Below, piece by piece: positions 41,294 through 47,134 of a stretch of 47,134 nt of DNA. Source of the DNA: Microcaldota archaeon. GTDB taxonomy: Archaea; Micrarchaeota; Micrarchaeia; Norongarragalinales; JACRGE01. A program made the position numbers and the translations under genes. The stretch is taken from contig JACRGE010000034.1 of NCBI GenBank assembly GCA_016212465.1, forward strand, positions 1 to 47,134, given 5' to 3'. The stretch's first letter is position 1. The number at the start of each line of letters is the position of its first letter. Below the pieces are notes generated by a model. The model was not told the DNA's origin, did not search any database, and saw only the letters and a list, made by a program, of their open reading frames with translations.

Positions 41294-41569
41294 ATGGAAG
41301 AACGCCGCATCAAAAAGGTTTTCATTCGTTTTTCGAAGCAAATGGGCTGCAAGCCCATCGTGCTCGAGGAGATAGTGATATTAAGGAACAGAGGATTGAG
41401 CAACATTGAAATCGCCGAAGAGGCGGGCATTTCGAGAAACACCGTTGCGAATTACTTGGAAAAGATGAGGAGAATGCAGGAGGAGCAGGTTGCGGAATTG
41501 CTTTCGCTCATTGGGATGATGCACGCCAAAAGAAGGGAGATGAGCAGGCTCCTTGAGGAAATGGAATAG
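41294..41569 (+). CDS. Small helix-turn-helix protein
   Basis: About 91 residues. The HTH reads LEEIVILRNRGLSNIEIAEE then AGISRNTVANYLEKMRRM (about residues 24-60), like a sigma-70-region-4 or resolvase-type HTH. The C-terminal 30 residues are a helix rich in Met, Glu and Arg, probably for dimerisation. The basic N-terminus (MEERRIKKVFIRFSKQMG) may contact DNA. The mRNA is expected to be leaderless. It lies 75 bases before cdc48 and is divergent from the Nudix gene; regulation of either is possible but not shown. Confidence 0.85.
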   Translation: MEERRIKKVFIRFSKQMGCKPIVLEEIVILRNRGLSNIEIAEEAGISRNTVANYLEKMRRMQEEQVAELLSLIGMMHAKRREMSRLLEEME

Positions 41570-41590
41570 ATTTATTCTTATTTCATGTAG

Positions 41591-43783
<2,193 letters not shown>

Positions 43784-43801
43784 AGATCCAGAGTGATTTG
43801 A

Positions 43802-44221
43802 ATGAATCTCCGCATACTGGTTTCATCCTTTGTTCTCTTGCTTGCAACCTCGCTGTTACTCTATGGGTTTTCCGTTGTCGGCTCCCAAACCGCGCTTGTG
43901 AAAAGCCCAATAGACAGCTTCTGGAAGCTGCTTGCGCTTGCAATTGGTTTTTCACTTGTCGCATCCTATGTCTATCCACATGCCAGGGGAGTCAAGAAAG
44001 GAGATCAGTTGATTGCACTCGTGAAAGGCGTGTCCCCAACTGGAGGAACTCCTTTTCTCAACTCGGTCATTGTAAACGCCGTTGAGAGCGGGAGACTAGG
44101 TCAGAGGATTAAAATCCGGCTTGCGGACGGCACCGAAGGAGAAGGCATAATCACGTCCTATGCTGGAACCCTTTCCCCGCCTGCAATAAGGCTTACTGAA
44201 ACCGAGATTCCAATAGAATAA
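43802..44221 (+). CDS. Membrane protein with small beta domain
   Basis: About 139 residues. Two helices (about 6-24 and 42-60) are followed by a soluble domain of about 75 residues: VKKGDQLIALVKGVSPTGGT, GQRIKIRLADGTEGEGIITS, YAGTLSPPAIRLTE. The pattern of alternating hydrophobics and glycine turns suggests a small beta-barrel. Family not recognised. ATG 43802 follows AGTGATTT. Placed directly behind cdc48, it may be co-transcribed, and a membrane recruitment role for CDC48 is a possibility only by position. Confidence 0.75.
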   Translation: MNLRILVSSFVLLLATSLLLYGFSVVGSQTALVKSPIDSFWKLLALAIGFSLVASYVYPHARGVKKGDQLIALVKGVSPTGGTPFLNSVIVNAVESGRLGQRIKIRLADGTEGEGIITSYAGTLSPPAIRLTETEIPIE

Positions 44222-44392
44222 TCTCTTCAAAATGGGGCTTAGTTGAGAACCTCGGCGGCTTCAAAAAACATGTTTAGAGTTAAATTCCAGTTTTGCAAAA
44301 AAATCATGAAATTATGAGGGAAATATTTTTAATAGAGCCTTCAAAACGGTTTTCTTTTTATTATGCGAAGTAGTTATGTGGGTGGACTGGTT

Positions 44393-44968
44393 ATGGATTG
44401 GGAGGAGTTTCTGCACATCACAGTTTCCGTTCTATCCATTTCTCTAGCCTTTTCCATCATCTTTCCCGAATCATTCGGCGACCCGATTCAAAAGTTTTTC
44501 GTGATCTTTCTGACAGTCGGCCTAGGATTCATACTGCACGAGCTAGCCCACAAATACGTGGCGATGCACTACGGCGCTTACGCAGTTTACAGGGCTTGGG
44601 TGTGGGGGCTGGTTTTCGCGGTTTCCCTTGCGTTCGCAACCCAGTTTTTATTCGGGAAAGGATTCGTCTTCGCTGCGCCGGGAGCGGTTTATATCTTCGG
44701 CCCCCACCTCTCTCGCAAACACAACGGTCTCATTGGCTTGGCCGGCCCCCTCATGAACCTAGTGGTTGCTATTGGATTCTCTTTGCTTGGTGCGCTTTCT
44801 TTCCTTAACCCTGCTATCGCGTCGCTGGGCTTCCAAGTGAATATGTTCCTCGGCTTCTTCAACCTCCTTCCATTCTATCCAATGGACGGAGAGAAAGTCG
44901 TACGCTGGAACCAAAACGTTTGGTTTGCTCTTTTCATCGTGTTCATGTTCTTCGTTTTCTTCATCTAG
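44393..44968 (+). CDS. M50-type membrane metalloprotease (site-2 protease-like)
   Basis: About 191 residues with about six helices. Zinc ligands and catalytic Glu lie in HELAHKYVAMHYGAY (H49, E50, H53), and the third ligand in NLLPFYPMDGEKVVRWN, matching the NxxPxxPLDG motif. GLIGLAGPLMNLVVAIG is the conserved mid-loop. Such proteases cut membrane-embedded substrates. No PDZ domain or extra metal site is seen. ATG 44393 is used because GGTGG lies seven bases upstream and TTTTTATTATG at 44356-44365 overlaps the earlier in-frame ATG at 44363. Confidence 0.92.
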   Translation: MDWEEFLHITVSVLSISLAFSIIFPESFGDPIQKFFVIFLTVGLGFILHELAHKYVAMHYGAYAVYRAWVWGLVFAVSLAFATQFLFGKGFVFAAPGAVYIFGPHLSRKHNGLIGLAGPLMNLVVAIGFSLLGALSFLNPAIASLGFQVNMFLGFFNLLPFYPMDGEKVVRWNQNVWFALFIVFMFFVFFI

Positions 44969-44985
44969 AAAGCCACCGAATCTGC

Positions 44986-44993
44986 TTTAAAAA
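44986..44993 (+). promoter_or_regulatory. TATA box of the right-hand pilin pair
   Basis: TTTAAAAA lies 33 bases before ATG 45026, and GGTG at 45017-45020 is the Shine-Dalgarno. It probably drives both genes at 45026 and 45238. Confidence 0.5.
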
Positions 44994-45025
44994 CCTTCCT
45001 CTCCCGTATTATAGCCGGTGTTTGA

Positions 45026-45241
45026 ATGAGGTGGAAATACGGTAAAAGAAATAGCGGACGCAAAGGATTTTGGTCTGATGAAACAGGCCAAGTGAGTGCA
45101 GAGCTGATTATAGTAATTGCTGCGCTCATCGCAGTAGCCTTGGTTTTGATTACTCAACTGCAGAATACTGCAAAAACAGGGAAAAAAATTCTTGCAAACG
45201 AAACGAGCAAGGCATGGGACGAGATCAGAGACATCAAATGA
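45026..45241 (+). CDS. Short class III pilin
   Basis: About 71 residues. A long basic leader (MRWKYGKRNSGRKGFWSDET) precedes GQVSAELIIVIAALIAVALV, a class III signal with Gln, Ser and Glu in place. Only about 30 polar residues follow the helix, so the mature pilin is small. The leader, about 22 residues, is longer than in the main locus, where it is 3-5. It overlaps the next pilin gene by ATGA. Confidence 0.87.
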   Translation: MRWKYGKRNSGRKGFWSDETGQVSAELIIVIAALIAVALVLITQLQNTAKTGKKILANETSKAWDEIRDIK

Positions 45242-45678
45242 CCCCCCTCCACAAAGAAGGAATGCGGGCGCAGTCCAGCTTGGAGTACCTGCTTGTGCTT
45301 TCTGTTTTATTCGCTTTCCTCGCCGTATTCATTCCAGTTGTGAAGGATGCAGTTGAAGCCGCAAAGTTCGCTGCAATCCTCGAGCAAGAGAGGGCTTCCT
45401 TCCAACGCCTAATTGATTTGGGCAGCGAAGCCCACGCTCTTGGAAAAGGCAGCTTCCTTTCCGAAGAAATTCATTTTCCAGCTCAAACCAAACTAACCTT
45501 CAACCCGCGTTCAACTGATCTATCCATTTCCTTCACTGCTTTCAACAAAACCAAGATACTCTGGAAAAAAATTTCATTCAACCCACGCCCTCTGTCAAAG
45601 GAGTTGTTTGGAGATTATTTGGTCAAAGCGTTTGCTGAAGGCGAAGGCATCACTTTTGAATTCAAAAAAATGCATTAA
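45238..45678 (+). CDS. Class III signal peptide pilin
   Basis: About 146 residues. MRAQSSLEYLLVLSVLFAFL is a standard class III signal, preceded by MTPLHKEG if ATG 45238 (ATGA overlap with the previous gene) is the true start; ATG 45262 is the alternative. The head is beta-rich and cysteine-free (LTFNPRSTDLSISFTAFNKT). The gene ends 4 bases past the stop of the convergent pilin-like gene. Probably forms a heteromer with the short pilin upstream. Confidence 0.87.
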   Translation: MTPLHKEGMRAQSSLEYLLVLSVLFAFLAVFIPVVKDAVEAAKFAAILEQERASFQRLIDLGSEAHALGKGSFLSEEIHFPAQTKLTFNPRSTDLSISFTAFNKTKILWKKISFNPRPLSKELFGDYLVKAFAEGEGITFEFKKMH

Positions 45679-46073
45679 TTCATTGAAATGCTTGCCTGCA
45701 GCACCATAAACCTTCTTCCATCATATACGATTCTCTCTGCTTTCAGCGCCTCCCGTCTTTCTTCCAATGGTTTTGCACAATTGGCTTCCAATTTTTTTCC
45801 ATTCATTTCAAGAACGAGGCAATAGTCTCCTAAGGCACTCATCATTCTGGAATATTCTTTCTTTATTTTTTCCACAACTTCTTTGTCCTCTGATGCAAAA
45901 CCAATGATTTTTTCTCTGTTTTCATCGCTTTTGACGCTGATTTCAAGAACATCCTGCACCAGTTGGTATAAGTACACTTCCTTTAGTGTTGGAGCAGGTG
46001 CAGGTGCAAGCAGCATAACGAATCCAGTGAGCGCGAGAACGCTGACCAGCGCTTCTATCGAGAGTATGGCCAT
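45675..46073 (-). CDS. Pilin-like protein
   Basis: About 132 residues starting MAILSIEALVSVLALTGFVM. The S-x-E-like SIE and hydrophobic helix are pilin-like, but there is no basic leader and no Gln at the cleavage site. It continues with PAPAPTLKEVYLYQLVQDVL and helical, charged stretches, with two Cys (DYCLVLE and ANCAKP). ATG 46073 follows GGTGAC and is four bases after the upstream stop; the longer frame to 46127 overlaps that gene. Last gene of the right-hand minus-strand group. Confidence 0.75.
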   Translation of the reverse strand: MAILSIEALVSVLALTGFVMLLAPAPAPTLKEVYLYQLVQDVLEISVKSDENREKIIGFASEDKEVVEKIKKEYSRMMSALGDYCLVLEMNGKKLEANCAKPLEERREALKAERIVYDGRRFMVLQASISMN

Positions 46074-46077
46074 GCCG

Positions 46078-46473
46078 TCACCTAATGCAAACCTCCAGAA
46101 TCTTTGTTTCCTCTCCTTGAAGAACAAGCCTTTTCACGCATATCTTGCTCTTCGCCCCTATTTCTTCAAGTCCATCGATCGATATGATTCTGAACGAAAT
46201 CGTTTTGTTTCCTTGTTTCCACTCTCTTGGTATTTCATTCAGTTTCCGCTCGTCCAAAACATGGGATATAATAAAGGCGCCTTTCTCTTCCGCCAACCCT
46301 TCTTTGACCAAAAAATCGGCAGCCGCAAACACCTTTTTTTCATCCTCGTGTAATCTGGCTGCCGCAGCAAACGTCCCTATTTCCACTTTGAAAAAAGTCA
46401 TTCCCAGAATGAAAATAACTATTGCCACCAAGACTGCAACCGACAAGTCAAAACCCGTTAATCCTTTCCGCAT
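46078..46473 (-). CDS. Pilin-like protein
   Basis: About 131 residues. MRKGLTGFDLSVAVLVAIVI has a basic leader and a helix with Asp where pilins have Glu, but lacks the Gln. The head contains ISFRIISIDGLEEIGAKSKI and two Cys (KICVKR and EVCIR). ATG 46473 follows GGTGAAA. It shares its style with the left-locus proteins at 9654 and 9136 (MRKG/MKKG leaders without Gln). A minor pilin role is inferred. Confidence 0.75.
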   Translation of the reverse strand: MRKGLTGFDLSVAVLVAIVIFILGMTFFKVEIGTFAAAARLHEDEKKVFAAADFLVKEGLAEEKGAFIISHVLDERKLNEIPREWKQGNKTISFRIISIDGLEEIGAKSKICVKRLVLQGEETKILEVCIR

Positions 46474-46484
46474 TTTTTCACCAA

Positions 46485-46823
46485 CTATGCAGGCTCTTTT
46501 TCACTCTGTCTGATCCTAAGCCCTTTTTCCACGCTGATGTTGATACTGCAGTATTCTGCAGCATTTCCGTTGGTGAAAGACAACTTGCTCTTATTCACCA
46601 CCAGTTCTCGCTCTAACCCAAGGTCATAAAAAAAGTTTCTGCCATTCAACGAAAACGTGCTTGCGAGGCTGCAGATATTCCTCAGCTTCGTTTTTTCCAA
46701 AAAAAGGTTGCTGGCGGTTTCGGTTTCTCTCAACAATTGTTTTTCAAAAACAGCGAAAGCGACGATGAACATCACATAAGCAGCTAGGTAAACTAGGATT
46801 TCAATCGAGGCTTGGCCCTTCAT
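46485..46823 (-). CDS. Class III signal peptide pilin
   Basis: About 112 residues. MKGQASIEILVYLAAYVMFI is a canonical class III signal. The head has two Cys (RNICSLA and AEYCSIN), likely a disulfide, and a C-terminal EKGLRIRQSEKEPA. ATG 46823 overlaps the stop of the preceding gene as ATGA. It is followed after 11 bases by the Gln-lacking pilin-like gene at 46473, repeating the mixed canonical/non-canonical order of the left locus. Confidence 0.87.
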   Translation of the reverse strand: MKGQASIEILVYLAAYVMFIVAFAVFEKQLLRETETASNLFLEKTKLRNICSLASTFSLNGRNFFYDLGLERELVVNKSKLSFTNGNAAEYCSINISVEKGLRIRQSEKEPA

Positions 46824-47134
46824 TCAAATCCCTCAGGAACCAAAATCAAGTAGGCAACTTTCTCCTTTTCGGAGTATACACTAGCTCCAAACCCGAACCA
46901 CGTTCCAGCAACATGAAAGTTGGGAATGAATGCCAAGCCATTTCTTGAAACTCTGATTTTCCCGTGCGCATAATCCAGGAATGCCGTGCTTTTGAACGAA
47001 ACCCCTTTCCGCCAGTCAACTGTTTTCTCAAAGAAGTCAAAGCAGTTTCTGCACTTTACGGGTTTTCTTTCAACGACCATCGTCGACCTCATTTCCTCAA
47101 ACTCTTTTTCATCAGCTGTTCCGAACCATGCTTC
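46820..47134 (-). CDS. Hypothetical protein, 5' end beyond the window
   Basis: At least 104 residues. The frame continues upstream of the ATG at 47092 to the window edge without a stop (EAWFGTADEKEFEE before it), so the gene is cut. A CRNC pair near the start could bind metal or form a disulfide. The rest is beta-rich (DYAHGKIRVSRNGLAFIPNF, GTWFGFGASVYSEKEKVAYL). Family not recognised. Stop overlaps the start of the next pilin, so it is part of the same operon. Confidence 0.7.
   Translation of the reverse strand, partial: EAWFGTADEKEFEEMRSTMVVERKPVKCRNCFDFFEKTVDWRKGVSFKSTAFLDYAHGKIRVSRNGLAFIPNFHVAGTWFGFGASVYSEKEKVAYLILVPEGFE

Overview
ORGANISM. The window is archaeal. Direct signs are GatD/GatE (the archaeal Glu-tRNAGln amidotransferase), Pelota, a two-ferredoxin ABCE1, a small RFC subunit carrying an intein, a two-ring CDC48 ATPase, and many short membrane proteins with the class III (pilin-type) signal Q-x-S-x-E followed by a hydrophobic run. 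Promoters are of the TATA type and Shine-Dalgarno sequences are of the GGTGAT/GGAGGT type. Genes are tightly packed, many with ATGA stop/start overlaps. The small-protein style and gene complement fit a DPANN-like or Diapherotrites-like lineage, but that placement is inference; no rRNA is present to prove it.

LAYOUT. 1-8.3 kb (+): elp3, an Lrp/AsnC regulator, gatD-gatE, a two-helix membrane peptide and ABCE1. 8.4-21.5 kb (-): a large type IV pilus locus. It holds a membrane-anchored Ig-like protein, a TadA ATPase, two TadC platform proteins, a 33-residue mini-pilin, two cysteine-rich pilins, further pilins, an EppA-type prepilin peptidase, and a DUF112/TctA-like permease with an OB-fold membrane protein. 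21.7-24.1 kb: Pelota (+), a small membrane protein (-) behind a highly structured leader, and an ACT-domain-like protein (+). 24.1-30.4 kb (-): a glycogen or alpha-glucan operon (GT4, GH57, second GT-B enzyme, winged helix, GH133 debranching enzyme). 30.7-33.0 kb (-): RfcS with a 445-residue intein. 33.2-40.5 kb (mostly +): YbjQ, an orphan protein, a zinc-ribbon protein (-), a cysteine protein, an MtaB/CDKAL1-type methylthiotransferase, a membrane protein, topoisomerase IA, a short NFACT-R protein and a TraB-like protein. 40.6-45 kb: Nudix hydrolase (-), HTH protein, CDC48, a membrane protein and an M50 protease. 45-47.1 kb: a second pilin-like cluster, cut by the right edge.

HOW THE GENES WORK TOGETHER. 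Three themes recur: tRNA charging and modification (Elp3, GatDE, MtaB), ribosome recycling and rescue (ABCE1, Pelota, NFACT-R), and a surface filament machine with its own peptidase and at least a dozen pilin-like subunits. A compact storage-glucan pathway sits between them.

MOST INTERESTING. Two intergenic stretches, 2033-2097 (+) and 23030-23110 (-), share an identical 16-nt core. Each core is enclosed by a perfect helix of different sequence but the same size and position. This looks like a structured RNA family, and the second copy lies in the 5' leader of a small membrane protein, so it may be an undescribed cis-regulatory RNA. Other notable points are the mini-pilin, a 34-residue six-cysteine tandem repeat in a pilin, a topoisomerase gene with no canonical start codon, and an NFACT protein lacking its N-terminal domain.
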